Shown here in pieces: positions 10,901-19,769 of a DNA stretch of 38,872 nucleotides. This stretch comes from a virus: the IMG/VR virus record IMGVR_UViG_3300013233_000191, positions 1 through 38,872 of that record, one strand, 5' to 3'. The position numbers were made by a program, and so were the translations under genes. Below the pieces are notes generated by a model. It did not search any database. It was not told where the DNA came from and saw only the letters and a program-made list of their open reading frames with translations. Position 1 is the stretch's first letter; each line of letters opens with the position of its first letter.

Positions 10901-11423
10901 ATTAACCAAGGATGCGTGGGCAAAGCTTAGGCAGGACTATGAAGTAACGGGCATGAGTTTAGGAGAGCTATCCAAGAAGTATGAAGCAGACAGGGGCAAC
11001 ATATCCAAGCGAGCGAAGAAAGAAGGTTGGGAAAAGGAAAAAGTACAACAGATAATTGAAAAAAAGGTAAGCATAAACAAAGAGTTGCAAAATATTTCTG
11101 CAGAAATTACAACACTAAGCACAACAGGTGTTGTAGAAATAGAGAGAGAAGTGGACAGAAGGCTAAGGCTTGAGGGAATATTCAACAGTTCACTGGAACT
11201 TAACCAAAAGCTTGCAGACCAGCAGCTAGAAGCACTAGGCAACGCAGCGGAACTAAGAGACATCAACCTGCACTCGCAGATATTCAACAGAAACAAAGAC
11301 GGATTCATTGGAAAAATGCCAACAACGCAGGTGAATATCCAAAACAACGGCGAAGATAAAGGAATGACAGCACCAATCATTGCTATACCAGCGCAAGAGA
11401 CGGAAGAATCTTGGCAGAAATAG
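10893..11423 (+). CDS. terS: Terminase small subunit
   Basis: 176 aa from the ATG at 10893 (AGG 9 nt upstream). A helix-turn-helix at residues 5-40 (WAKLRQDYEVTGMSLGELS, then YEADRGNISKRAKKEGW) precedes a helical oligomerisation region. Role is DNA recognition for packaging. It overlaps terL by 13 nt. Identification rests on the N-terminal pattern and on position before terL. Confidence 0.8.
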   Translation: MARLTKDAWAKLRQDYEVTGMSLGELSKKYEADRGNISKRAKKEGWEKEKVQQIIEKKVSINKELQNISAEITTLSTTGVVEIEREVDRRLRLEGIFNSSLELNQKLADQQLEALGNAAELRDINLHSQIFNRNKDGFIGKMPTTQVNIQNNGEDKGMTAPIIAIPAQETEESWQK

Positions 11424-12796
11424 TCTGGCAGCCCCAAGCTGGGCAACAAGAAGCGTTGTTTCGTGCACCTTCCACTGTGAATCAGGTGCTTTACGGTGGC
11501 GCGAGGGGTGGGGGAAAGACTGCATCATTGATTGCCTTGTGGGTTGTACATGCAGATAGACACGGCGCAGGGGCTAAAGGGCTGTTGTTGCGGCGAACTT
11601 ATGATGAATTAACTGAATGCCAAGCGCAAGCTATGGCTATTTATCCTAGATTTGGCGCGGTGTATACCAAATCAGAGCGGATGTGGACGTTTCCCAATGG
11701 CGCGGTGATTCGCTTTCGCTACCTCGACAAAGACGAGGATGCTATGAAATATCAAGGGCAATCCAACACATTCATAGGCATTGATGAGGCAGGAAGCTTT
11801 AGGAGCCCTGATCCTATCGACAAACTCAACGCAACATTGCGATCAACAACTGGTGTGCCTTGTCAAATGATACTCACTGCGAATCCAGGGGGCGTTGGGC
11901 ATGAGTGGTTGAAGGCTAGGTTTATCACAGGGCGTGATGAAATGACTATCTTTAAGGGCGAGGATGGTATGAAGCGGCTGTATATCCCTGCAAAAGTGAC
12001 GGATAACAAGTATCTGATGGACAACGACCCTGATTATATCAACCGCATCAAGGCATCGGGTCCACCTTGGCTGGTGGAGGCGTGGTTAAATGGTGACTGG
12101 AATGTGGCGGCTGGTTCTTTCCTTGAGGGGATATGGCAGCCAGATAAGCATATTGTTGAGCCGTTTAATATTCCTCCCCACTGGGAAAGGTGGCGCGCTT
12201 TGGATTGGGGATTCTCCGCACCGTATGCTGTGGGTTGGTTCGCCATGGATTATGATGGCTGCATTTACATGTACCGTGAGTTATATGGTTATGGTGGCAA
12301 GCCGAATGTTGGCACAAAAGAGACCGCCGATGATGTAGCCAAGGCTATCTTAAAGGCAGAGAGGGCAGATAAAGGCGTCGAATACCGCAATAATATCGCT
12401 GACCCTGCTATTTTTGCGAATATAGGCACAGATATGAGCATTGGCGAACACTTTAGACGCGGTGAAGTGAGCTTTAATCCTGCTTCAACTGGCAGAGGTA
12501 GCAGGGTAAACGGCGCACATGAGCTTATATCACGCCTGAATGAGGGTAGCTTCAAAGTATTCAGCAACTGTAAGCACTTTATCCGCACAGTCCCCACGCT
12601 TCCAGCCGACCAAAAGAACGCCGAGGATGTGGACACCGCAGCAGAAGACCATATTTATGACATGGCAAGGTATGCTATCATGAGCCGCAGACGCACGCCA
12701 CAGCTGGACAAACCCAAAGCCAAACAGCGCTATGATACATTTGATTACTTGACGAGTGACAAGGGTACGAAGAAGAAGAGTAGCTATAGGCTTTGA
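11411..12796 (+). CDS. terL: Terminase large subunit
   Basis: 461 aa from a TTG at 11411. Walker A GGARGGGKT at 29-37, Walker B FIGIDEAG at 121-128, and TANPGG as coupling motif near 156. The nuclease half begins at WRALDWGFSAPYAVGW with D in DWG, a further Asp in NNIADPAIF and the EDHIYDMARY motif near the end. Powers DNA packaging into the procapsid and cuts the DNA. A hairpin repeat follows before portal. Confidence 0.95.
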   Translation: MAEIVWQPQAGQQEALFRAPSTVNQVLYGGARGGGKTASLIALWVVHADRHGAGAKGLLLRRTYDELTECQAQAMAIYPRFGAVYTKSERMWTFPNGAVIRFRYLDKDEDAMKYQGQSNTFIGIDEAGSFRSPDPIDKLNATLRSTTGVPCQMILTANPGGVGHEWLKARFITGRDEMTIFKGEDGMKRLYIPAKVTDNKYLMDNDPDYINRIKASGPPWLVEAWLNGDWNVAAGSFLEGIWQPDKHIVEPFNIPPHWERWRALDWGFSAPYAVGWFAMDYDGCIYMYRELYGYGGKPNVGTKETADDVAKAILKAERADKGVEYRNNIADPAIFANIGTDMSIGEHFRRGEVSFNPASTGRGSRVNGAHELISRLNEGSFKVFSNCKHFIRTVPTLPADQKNAEDVDTAAEDHIYDMARYAIMSRRRTPQLDKPKAKQRYDTFDYLTSDKGTKKKSSYRL

Positions 12797-12799
12797 AAC

Positions 12800-12828
12800 T
12801 TAGGCGGCACACCTGCCGCTTATGCTTT
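12800..12828 (+). repeat. Hairpin repeat, copy 1 (upstream of portal)
   Basis: GGCGGCA pairs with TGCCGCT around CACC. The 18-mer at 12805-12822 differs at two positions from the copies at 22014-22031 and 26721-26738. It is followed by TTATGCTTT, weakly terminator-like; could set the terL/portal expression ratio. Confidence 0.6.
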
Positions 12829-12854
12829 GATTGTACCCTGCCATGCTTTGCCGC

Positions 12855-14735
12855 ATGGATGCTGAACAAAAAGACCCAAGCCAAAAACAAGACCCTTTGT
12901 TGGTCAAGTTGCAAGAGCGTGTTCGTAAGGCTTCGGGCGGCTTGAAAGATGAGCGGAAAAAGACAGCCAAACGCCGTAAATATATGCGTGGTGAAATCAA
13001 TGGTGGTGGTATCCATGATGAGGGACTTGTTCGCTCCAACCTGATTTACTCCACAATTAACAACATCGAACCCCTGATTTATGCCAAGAATCCAGAAGTA
13101 TCTATTAAGCCAAGTATAGCGGTAGAAGATGATGCGTATGAAGTCACAGGCAAGTTTTGTGACACCTTAGAAATCGTAGCGTCAAGGCTATTGCGTGATG
13201 CAGGGCTGAAATCCAAAGCCAAGCGCACGTTAAGAGCATCACTTGTGACAGGGCAAGGGTGGGTTAAGCTATCTTACCAGCGTGATATTCAACGTGACCA
13301 AGCCATAATCAACCGCATTGCTGATGCGCAAGACAATATGCGCCGCCTACAGCATGAAATCAAAGAGATTGAAGAAGGCAACAAGGGAGATAGAGAAGAA
13401 GAGCTACGCCAAATCGAACTATTAACCACATCACTGGAAGCCAAAGCGGAGATTGTCAAAGCAGAAGGCTTGGCTTTGGACACCATTCGCCGTGAAGACA
13501 TGATTGTTGACCCTGCTATCACAGGTGTTTCAGATTACAAACTGGCGCGGTGGATATGCCAGCGCATCTACATGAACAAAGAAGATGCTGAGTCACTGTA
13601 TGATATGGAGCTGGACAACGCCACCACCTACGCATCCGACAATGAAGAGCCAGCATCCAACAAAGATGCCGACAAAGAAAGCCGTGGTGACCTGATTATC
13701 GTCTATGAGTTTTGGGACAGAATCAATAATCATGTGTTTACTTTTGTCGATGGACACAACCAATGGTTGCGCGAGCCTTATGTGCCTACCCGAAGCGGTG
13801 AGCAATTCTTTCCATTTATTCCCCTTGTTTTACTTGAAGATGATGAGGGCAAAGATTTAAGCATGATTGATATGCTTATGGAGCTGCAAGACGAATACAA
13901 CACCACGCGCACCAACTTTGCCGAAGCAAGACAAGCGAATGTAGCGCATTGGGTGGTTGATTCACGGATGAAAGTGCGTGAAGTGAAAAGCTTTGAAGAT
14001 GCAGAAGTGGGCAGCTTTGTCACGGTTGATACCGATGGTATGCCGCTTGACAAAGGCATGATGCAAGCACCTCAGCTTAGAATTGATGCAGGCAACTACG
14101 ACACCAGCCAAATCCGCACCGACATGGATTTGGTATCGGGTGTGCAAGATGCGATGCGTGGTGGAGTTGGTAAAGCCAAGACAGCGACCGAAGCCAAGAT
14201 TATGCAAGCAGGTGCAAGCGGACGCGTTGGGGCAATGCAAGACACCGTGGAAGATTGGTTGCAGGTGTTGTTTCAGCTTGCCAGTGAAATGCTGTTGCAA
14301 GAAATGGACATTGAACAAGTACGCAAATTCGCAGGTATGGGCGCAGTGTGGACACAGATGAGCAAGGAAGATGCTTTTCGACTGGTCAACATTGAAATCC
14401 GCGCTGGTTCAGCAGGGAAACCCGATACCGCACAAGACCGCGATGCGTGGGCGCAAATCATGCCGTTATTGCAAGATATGTATGTGCAAATCACCCAAAT
14501 CGAAATGCAAGGCGGCAATGGTGAGCCTTTGCGTAAACTCATGCGAGAAACCCTCAAGCGCTTTGATGAACGCATTGATGCCGATGAATTTATCCCACCC
14601 ATGCAGCAACCATTACAACAACAAATGCCACAACAACCTATGATGAACGGAGCAGACAATGGACAAGGAATTGGAGCAGGACAACAGCTTGGAGACCCAA
14701 ACGGAATCCCCAACGGAGCAATCACCATCCAATAA
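12855..14735 (+). CDS. Portal protein
   Basis: 626 aa from the ATG at 12855; an in-frame ATG at 12843 and a TTG at 12831 are alternatives and none has a clear ribosome-binding site. RGEINGGGIHDEGLVRSNL, NNIEPLIYAKNP and later TATEAKIMQAGASGRVGAM are portal features of podoviruses with large portals. A charged coiled coil lies at about 155-215, and a Gln-rich tail follows. Forms the dodecameric gate for DNA packaging and head-tail joining. The 3' end overlaps the scaffold gene by 77 bp. Confidence 0.88.
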   Translation: MDAEQKDPSQKQDPLLVKLQERVRKASGGLKDERKKTAKRRKYMRGEINGGGIHDEGLVRSNLIYSTINNIEPLIYAKNPEVSIKPSIAVEDDAYEVTGKFCDTLEIVASRLLRDAGLKSKAKRTLRASLVTGQGWVKLSYQRDIQRDQAIINRIADAQDNMRRLQHEIKEIEEGNKGDREEELRQIELLTTSLEAKAEIVKAEGLALDTIRREDMIVDPAITGVSDYKLARWICQRIYMNKEDAESLYDMELDNATTYASDNEEPASNKDADKESRGDLIIVYEFWDRINNHVFTFVDGHNQWLREPYVPTRSGEQFFPFIPLVLLEDDEGKDLSMIDMLMELQDEYNTTRTNFAEARQANVAHWVVDSRMKVREVKSFEDAEVGSFVTVDTDGMPLDKGMMQAPQLRIDAGNYDTSQIRTDMDLVSGVQDAMRGGVGKAKTATEAKIMQAGASGRVGAMQDTVEDWLQVLFQLASEMLLQEMDIEQVRKFAGMGAVWTQMSKEDAFRLVNIEIRAGSAGKPDTAQDRDAWAQIMPLLQDMYVQITQIEMQGGNGEPLRKLMRETLKRFDERIDADEFIPPMQQPLQQQMPQQPMMNGADNGQGIGAGQQLGDPNGIPNGAITIQ

Positions 14736-15693
14736 TGAAGCAGACCCCACCGTAACGGATGCGGTTGATGAAGCATTAAATGAATTAAGTGGTGAGCCAA
14801 GCGAAGAAGCCACTGCAGATGATGAAGCGACAGGTGAAGCAAAAGCACCAACAGCCGAAGCCGCCGATGAAGATAAAGCGGCGCAAGATGCTGAACCAGC
14901 CAAAGATGCAGCCGATGAAACCACCGATGACTTGACCGTTGAACCCGAAGGCTTGAGCGAACGCGCCAGCACACGATTCAAAGGCTTGGTGGAATCACGC
15001 AACGATTTTGAAAGCAAGCTTAAAGAAAGCGAGCAGCGTATTAGTGCAATCCAACAGGCAATGGAAAGCAGCAATGCCAATGCTGATGATATGGCGCAAT
15101 TCTTAGAGACTACGCGCCTGTCACGATCGGCAAGCATGGAAGACAAACGCCAAGCCTTGGCCTTGTTGGATAAGCAGCGCAATACCTTGGCTTTGGAAGT
15201 TGGTGATAGTTCACCATCGACCAATGCGCTGGATATGTACCCTGATTTGAAGCAGAAAGTTGAAAGCATGGACATTGAACCCGAAGAAGCCATGCAAATC
15301 GCGCAAGGTCGTCACATTCAAGCCCAACATGAAGCGCAGCAACAGCAAACCATGCGGCAGCAGCAATTTGAGCAGCAGAGCCAAGCCAGCCAGCAAACCG
15401 CTATCTCGCAAGTAGAGCAAATGGCAGCAGCTTGGCAAGCCAATGACATGGATTATAAAGCAAAAGAAGCTTTGATTATGCCGCAAATGCAGCAAATCCG
15501 CGCCACATTGCCACCCGAACAGTGGGGAAATGCAGTACAAATGGCATATGAAAGCGTTTCAGCAGCATTCAGCGCCAACAAACCAGCAGCGGTGCAACCT
15601 TCCCCAATCTCCAACCGAGGCGTAGGCGGCAAGCCAACAGGCTCACCAAACAGCCTAGCCAGTGCCGTTGACCAAGCACTATCAGGAATGTGA
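14659..15693 (+). CDS. Scaffolding protein
   Basis: 344 aa, very acidic N-terminal half (repeats of ADEA, EATADDEATGEA), then a long helical part (RASTRFKGLVESRNDFES) and a Gln-rich segment near 220-255 (HEAQQQQTMRQQQF), ending in a GVGGKPTGSPNS linker. Composition, helical nature and position after portal fit a capsid scaffold. The start has GGAG 10 nt upstream and overlaps portal. Confidence 0.82.
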   Translation: MDKELEQDNSLETQTESPTEQSPSNNEADPTVTDAVDEALNELSGEPSEEATADDEATGEAKAPTAEAADEDKAAQDAEPAKDAADETTDDLTVEPEGLSERASTRFKGLVESRNDFESKLKESEQRISAIQQAMESSNANADDMAQFLETTRLSRSASMEDKRQALALLDKQRNTLALEVGDSSPSTNALDMYPDLKQKVESMDIEPEEAMQIAQGRHIQAQHEAQQQQTMRQQQFEQQSQASQQTAISQVEQMAAAWQANDMDYKAKEALIMPQMQQIRATLPPEQWGNAVQMAYESVSAAFSANKPAAVQPSPISNRGVGGKPTGSPNSLASAVDQALSGM

Positions 15694-15701
15694 GGTAAAC
15701 C

Positions 15702-16967
15702 ATGCCAACACCTACACAACTTGCGATAACAAGGGTCACTGATTTCAGACAAGACCCTTTCAATCGCGCCGACTTAAATGCCGACCTTGATTTAATCATC
15801 AACGCACTCAATGCCATGATTGGCAACCTATCCGATGTGCGCCGCCCTGATGGTCAACTTGCCAGCGCATTGGCAGATACAGCAGCCGCAGCAGCTCAAG
15901 CAGCATTGGCTGACACCCTGTTATTGCGTGATGCTACACAGGCTTTGCATGATGTGGTGGTGCTCAAAGAATCCTTGATGAATCCCCATTATGCCGCCAT
16001 TGATAATGTTTATTTGAACATGGCAGCCGTATTGGGTGCAGCCCAAGCATCATTGGATGCCGTTGCCGCCAAAGATGCGACACTACTATTGCAGCAAGAT
16101 GCAGGAGCTAGCGCGGTGGCGGCAGCAGGTAGCAAGATAGCTGCGGCAAACAGCGCTTCAACAGCAGTCGTTCAAGCAGGTATAGCAACACAAGCCGCAA
16201 CAGATACTCAAGCAGCATTAACTGCATTAGGTAATCCTCTTGTCCAAGCGGATATTGGAACAACAGTAGTACCTCTTGTCGGAACTTTAGTTCCTAATTT
16301 AAACTTACCAGCAACAGCACTTACTACAGATATACCATTATCTCAGAAAGGAATAGCTGGTGGCGTTGCTGAGTTAGATGCTAGTGGATTTAATGTACAT
16401 GGGCATAGACAACAGGCTACAGTAACGGTGTCCGATTTTAATTTACTCAAAGACGACTTTGAAGGTTATGTATCATCAGTCCCAGCAGGATTAAATAAAC
16501 CAGCATCTGCTGCTAATGGATATTTGAAGGTGCGAAAGTTATCTGCTGTAGAAGCAGTACAAGAGCTAACTTGTCAGACCTTAGGTACTGTGTTCATGCG
16601 TAACTTATCCGCTGGTATCTGGGGCAAGTGGTCAAATACTTGGTACTCGCCTGCAACTATGTACAATGGTTATGTTGGCTACGCCCCGCCATATAATGGT
16701 CCACAATATATGAAAGATAATAATGGTACTGTATTTTTACGAGGTCTTGTTAATGCAAGCATCGCACTTCAGAATGCAGCAACTGGAGCTTATGTATTTC
16801 TCCTTCCATCTGGCTATAGACCACCATTAGGAAGTACTATAGTATTACTAGGCGATATATCCACAACTATAGCAAGGGTTGATATTGAAGATACAGGTAA
16901 AATATTACAAAGGGCTTCTGGCATAACATGGTTATCATTTAATGGTATGTCTTTCTCAACACTTTAA
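15702..16967 (+). CDS. Tail fibre-like protein, mosaic gene
   Basis: 421 aa. Residues 1-170 are Ala-rich and helical (ADTAAAAAQAALADT), typical of a virion-anchoring shaft. At about 214 comes QKGIAGGVAELDASGF, a common fibre motif, followed by a beta-rich C-terminal part resembling a receptor-binding end. Codon style changes near 16,200-16,300 from GCC/CGC-rich to A/T-ending codons, suggesting a recombined distal part. AGG ribosome-binding site; sits right after the scaffold instead of the capsid gene. Confidence 0.72.
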   Translation: MPTPTQLAITRVTDFRQDPFNRADLNADLDLIINALNAMIGNLSDVRRPDGQLASALADTAAAAAQAALADTLLLRDATQALHDVVVLKESLMNPHYAAIDNVYLNMAAVLGAAQASLDAVAAKDATLLLQQDAGASAVAAAGSKIAAANSASTAVVQAGIATQAATDTQAALTALGNPLVQADIGTTVVPLVGTLVPNLNLPATALTTDIPLSQKGIAGGVAELDASGFNVHGHRQQATVTVSDFNLLKDDFEGYVSSVPAGLNKPASAANGYLKVRKLSAVEAVQELTCQTLGTVFMRNLSAGIWGKWSNTWYSPATMYNGYVGYAPPYNGPQYMKDNNGTVFLRGLVNASIALQNAATGAYVFLLPSGYRPPLGSTIVLLGDISTTIARVDIEDTGKILQRASGITWLSFNGMSFSTL

Positions 16968-16979
16968 TAAGGGGACGTT

Positions 16980-17720
16980 ATGTTTATTGTAGAAATAGCA
17001 ACTGGTAATATTGTAGATGAGGGTGATGCATTACACGATGCTTATACAGACCCACTACTATTCACTATAGTGGCTACACCAATACCAGCAGGTATGTATC
17101 TTCCAATATGGAATAACATAACTGTATCATGGCAAGAATCATTACCAGCAGCAGATATTGCTGCAACACAGCAAGCTGCTATCTTTAACGCCACACCAGC
17201 TGCACAAGCAGCAGCTGAGCCATTGCTAGCAGGTGACATTGGAGTGAAGGTTAAACCAGCTACTATTGAGATTGTAGACTGGTTACAGACCTACCCAATA
17301 GCTTCACTGGCAGCATTACCTACAATGCCAATTAGTACATTCACAGTTCTGGAAGGAGTGCCATCGCTAACGCACGTTCTTGGTGTTGTAACTTCGAGTG
17401 AAGATGCTGTGTATGCAGTAGATTGTTACTTAGAAGTTATCAATACTTCAGTAGCTCTTAAAGCTAAAAGCACTTCTGTTATGGTGCAAGCTACTATTTC
17501 AGTAGATGGTATTGTTAAAGGTATTATTAAATGTCCAGTACGGTTTGCTAGTAGAGCACTAACACTCGGTGCTGTGTCTTCAACAAGTCGTAGATTGACT
17601 ATGCGATTACCAGTTGGTTCAGCATTAACCGCACAATGTATTTTGGTAAATGATGATCCAGCTGCTATGGCACAAACAACGACAAGTGCTACATTAGAAA
17701 TGCAACTGACGGAGCTATGA
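16980..17720 (+). CDS. Putative tail-associated protein
   Basis: 246 aa with AGGGG before the ATG. Residues 1-85 (MFIVEIATGNIVDEGDALHD, then AAIFNATPAAQAAAEPLLAG) resemble small fibre-accessory segments; residues 110-246 look like one beta-sandwich domain. No enzymatic motif. Codon style is A/T-rich, like the distal part of the preceding fibre gene, so they were probably acquired together. Confidence 0.55.
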   Translation: MFIVEIATGNIVDEGDALHDAYTDPLLFTIVATPIPAGMYLPIWNNITVSWQESLPAADIAATQQAAIFNATPAAQAAAEPLLAGDIGVKVKPATIEIVDWLQTYPIASLAALPTMPISTFTVLEGVPSLTHVLGVVTSSEDAVYAVDCYLEVINTSVALKAKSTSVMVQATISVDGIVKGIIKCPVRFASRALTLGAVSSTSRRLTMRLPVGSALTAQCILVNDDPAAMAQTTTSATLEMQLTEL

Positions 17721-17722
17721 TT

Positions 17723-18214
17723 ATGAGTACAAGAACTATGACAGCAGAAGCTGCACACTTATTATCCCTAGCAGCGCCTACACAAACATTCGATTATTCT
17801 GATGGTGTTGTTAGTTCCACATTGTCTCAAGCTAATCTTGACGCCATATCTATTTTGCCTTTGATGGTTAAACGACAAGCTGCAAGAATTAACAATAGTT
17901 TCTCAGAAGCTTCTGAAGTCTTCCTCAAGGATTACCCATTACTTGAGATTATTAGTTGGGCAGAGCAATCAGCAGAAGCTTGGGCAGTTACTAAGAGTAG
18001 TGCTGAGCCTACACCCATCTTAGATGCGATTATTAAGCAAACTGGTGATACAAAAGCAACGCTAGCTGCTAATATACTAGCTAAAGAAGCTGCTTATAAA
18101 ACAGTTATTGGTACAATGATTGGTCAAAGGCAAGCGTTAATCATGCAGCTTTTAGCATTAGACCTAGCCCTACCCACCGCCGAATCAGACATTGCCGCCG
18201 TTGTGTGGGTGTAA
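17723..18214 (+). CDS. Putative tail fibre assembly/chaperone-like protein
   Basis: 163 aa from the ATG at 17723 (GGAG at 8 nt; the ATG at 17717 is too close). Mainly helical, with no transmembrane segment. The last residues (LDLALPTAESDIAAVVWV) return to the GCC-rich codon style of the rest of the genome, marking another mosaic edge near 18,160. Position after fibre genes suggests an assembly helper; not recognised by family. Confidence 0.5.
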   Translation: MSTRTMTAEAAHLLSLAAPTQTFDYSDGVVSSTLSQANLDAISILPLMVKRQAARINNSFSEASEVFLKDYPLLEIISWAEQSAEAWAVTKSSAEPTPILDAIIKQTGDTKATLAANILAKEAAYKTVIGTMIGQRQALIMQLLALDLALPTAESDIAAVVWV

Positions 18215-18215
18215 A

Positions 18216-18434
18216 ATGAAACAATACTTGTTCAATGTTCTTATCAGCATTGACCAGATGGCAAACACGCTTGTCGGTGGCGACCCTGACGAAACTATCA
18301 GTAGCCGTTGCGGTAAGCGTGTCGGCAAGTGCAAGCTTTGCACATGGCTATGCTGGCTATTGAACAAGATAGACAAACGGCACTGCAAAGATGCCATTGA
18401 ATATGATGAAGGAAAAGATGAGGTGATAGGATGA
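18216..18434 (+). CDS. Conserved small phage protein of the lysis/tail region
   Basis: 72 aa from the ATG at 18216. MKQYLFNVLISIDQMANTLV then GGDPDETISSRCGKR match a small family (LI-iDq-vNtLlGG-pDEtlSsR) that is widespread in phages and prophages near tail and lysis genes. Its function is not established. The C-terminus is Cys-rich (CKLCTWLCW, HCKD). Overlaps the next gene. Confidence 0.75.
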   Translation: MKQYLFNVLISIDQMANTLVGGDPDETISSRCGKRVGKCKLCTWLCWLLNKIDKRHCKDAIEYDEGKDEVIG

Positions 18435-18715
18435 CAGATTTAGTAGTAAGTGAGAACGGCGGATTCATTCAAGCCCTACAGCTTCCAGCCACAGGATCAA
18501 CACAGGTTTTGGCAGGTGGTGCAACATCCTTGCCACTGGCTGGCGGCTTGTATCGCCTCCATACTGATGCAAATCTAAACCTAGCTCTTGGCGCAACAGC
18601 CACCGCAACCGACATGCTCATGCAAGCCAATGTAGATGAATACTTCCAAATCCCCAACAAAGCAACCATTGCTACCGCTGGTGTTGGCAACTTGTCGCTG
18701 ACTTTGATGCCATGA
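18431..18715 (+). CDS. Small structural protein candidate
   Basis: 94 aa; MTDLVVSENGGFIQALQLP, low in charged residues, rich in Ala, Thr and Leu, and predicted beta-rich, as in small head or tail decoration proteins. Good GAGGTGATAGG upstream. Codon style matches the genome backbone. No firm family. Confidence 0.5.
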   Translation: MTDLVVSENGGFIQALQLPATGSTQVLAGGATSLPLAGGLYRLHTDANLNLALGATATATDMLMQANVDEYFQIPNKATIATAGVGNLSLTLMP

Positions 18716-18963
18716 TTAAACATGTAATATTCACAGACCCACTACTTGCTAAGGGATTCTGTTATGACCTAGCAGGTACACTTACCCTATCTCAAAACAG
18801 AGCTGGTACATTAGCCTATAGCGGAGCACGACCCCATCCAGATGGTACACGTTGGTCTGTGCTTGTTGATGACTCTAACCCTGATGTGATGGCATTCGTA
18901 GGAACACAACCACTTGTTGACCTTGATTCAACTTGGTTTCCTGATACACCTACTGTATTATGA
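18712..18963 (+). CDS. Hypothetical protein of the tail region
   Basis: 83 aa, MIKHVIFTDPLLAKGFCYDL; coupled by ATGA overlaps to both neighbours. No recognised domain. A/T-ending codons again, so it belongs to the acquired part of the tail module. Confidence 0.55.
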   Translation: MIKHVIFTDPLLAKGFCYDLAGTLTLSQNRAGTLAYSGARPHPDGTRWSVLVDDSNPDVMAFVGTQPLVDLDSTWFPDTPTVL

Positions 18964-19769
18964 GTATTGGTAAGATTGGCATTGTCTCAGGTAAGGGTAC
19001 TATTGCCTCAGTACCAGACTACACATTGCCAACTAATATAACTGTAAGTCCTGTGCGAAGATACTCAGCGAATCATATACTGAATACATATGATAATGTA
19101 GCAGGTACAATTACAAGTATGTTTGATATTGCCTCAGGGGCGACTGCTACTCAACCTATTTCCACAATACAGCCTGAGATTAAGGCGAACAAGGCGATGC
19201 GACTTAGTGGTAAACATATGACATTCCCTAAATATGTTGCCACAGACCAATTTGGTACAGAGACATTGGTAATGACTGCGCTCGTGGAAGACATACAGGC
19301 AGCTTCTGGCATATCCTTTTTACGAAATACACTTTCACAGTATGGTGCATCAACCATTTTTACATCTGGTGCAAGAATAGCATTATTTAGTTTAGCTGGG
19401 GAAGTTACTTACAGATTATCTGGAACAGCGATAGCTGTTGGTACTGCCATACCTGCAAATTTAAGAGCAGGGATGCTTGTATTTGAGATGGTGAATCAAG
19501 GTGGGTCAAGTATATATTTAAATGCCAAATTTATTGACTCACAAAATCCATTAAATGTTATAGCACTAGGTACAATAGGGGTGCAGGCTTTCGTTGGACA
19601 ACTCCCACTTACTGTAGACTCCTTCGGGTATTATTACAATTTTGCAGGTACTACTAATCAGGCAGAAGGTACTTATGAAATCTCTATATTTGACAATCAT
19701 CTTAGCTTTTTCACTAATCAGTTTTATTTAGACTATTACAACGCCACAAAAGGAAACTACGGATTATGA
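18960..19769 (+). CDS. Putative receptor-binding or head-fibre protein
   Basis: 269 aa, beta-rich. The C-terminal two thirds (from about 80) have the alternating hydrophobic pattern of a lectin-like beta-sandwich (RAGMLVFEMVNQGGSSIYLN, QAEGTYEISIFDNHLSFFT). No catalytic motif. Overlaps both neighbours by ATGA. Assignment is from composition and position. Confidence 0.5.
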   Translation: MSIGKIGIVSGKGTIASVPDYTLPTNITVSPVRRYSANHILNTYDNVAGTITSMFDIASGATATQPISTIQPEIKANKAMRLSGKHMTFPKYVATDQFGTETLVMTALVEDIQAASGISFLRNTLSQYGASTIFTSGARIALFSLAGEVTYRLSGTAIAVGTAIPANLRAGMLVFEMVNQGGSSIYLNAKFIDSQNPLNVIALGTIGVQAFVGQLPLTVDSFGYYYNFAGTTNQAEGTYEISIFDNHLSFFTNQFYLDYYNATKGNYGL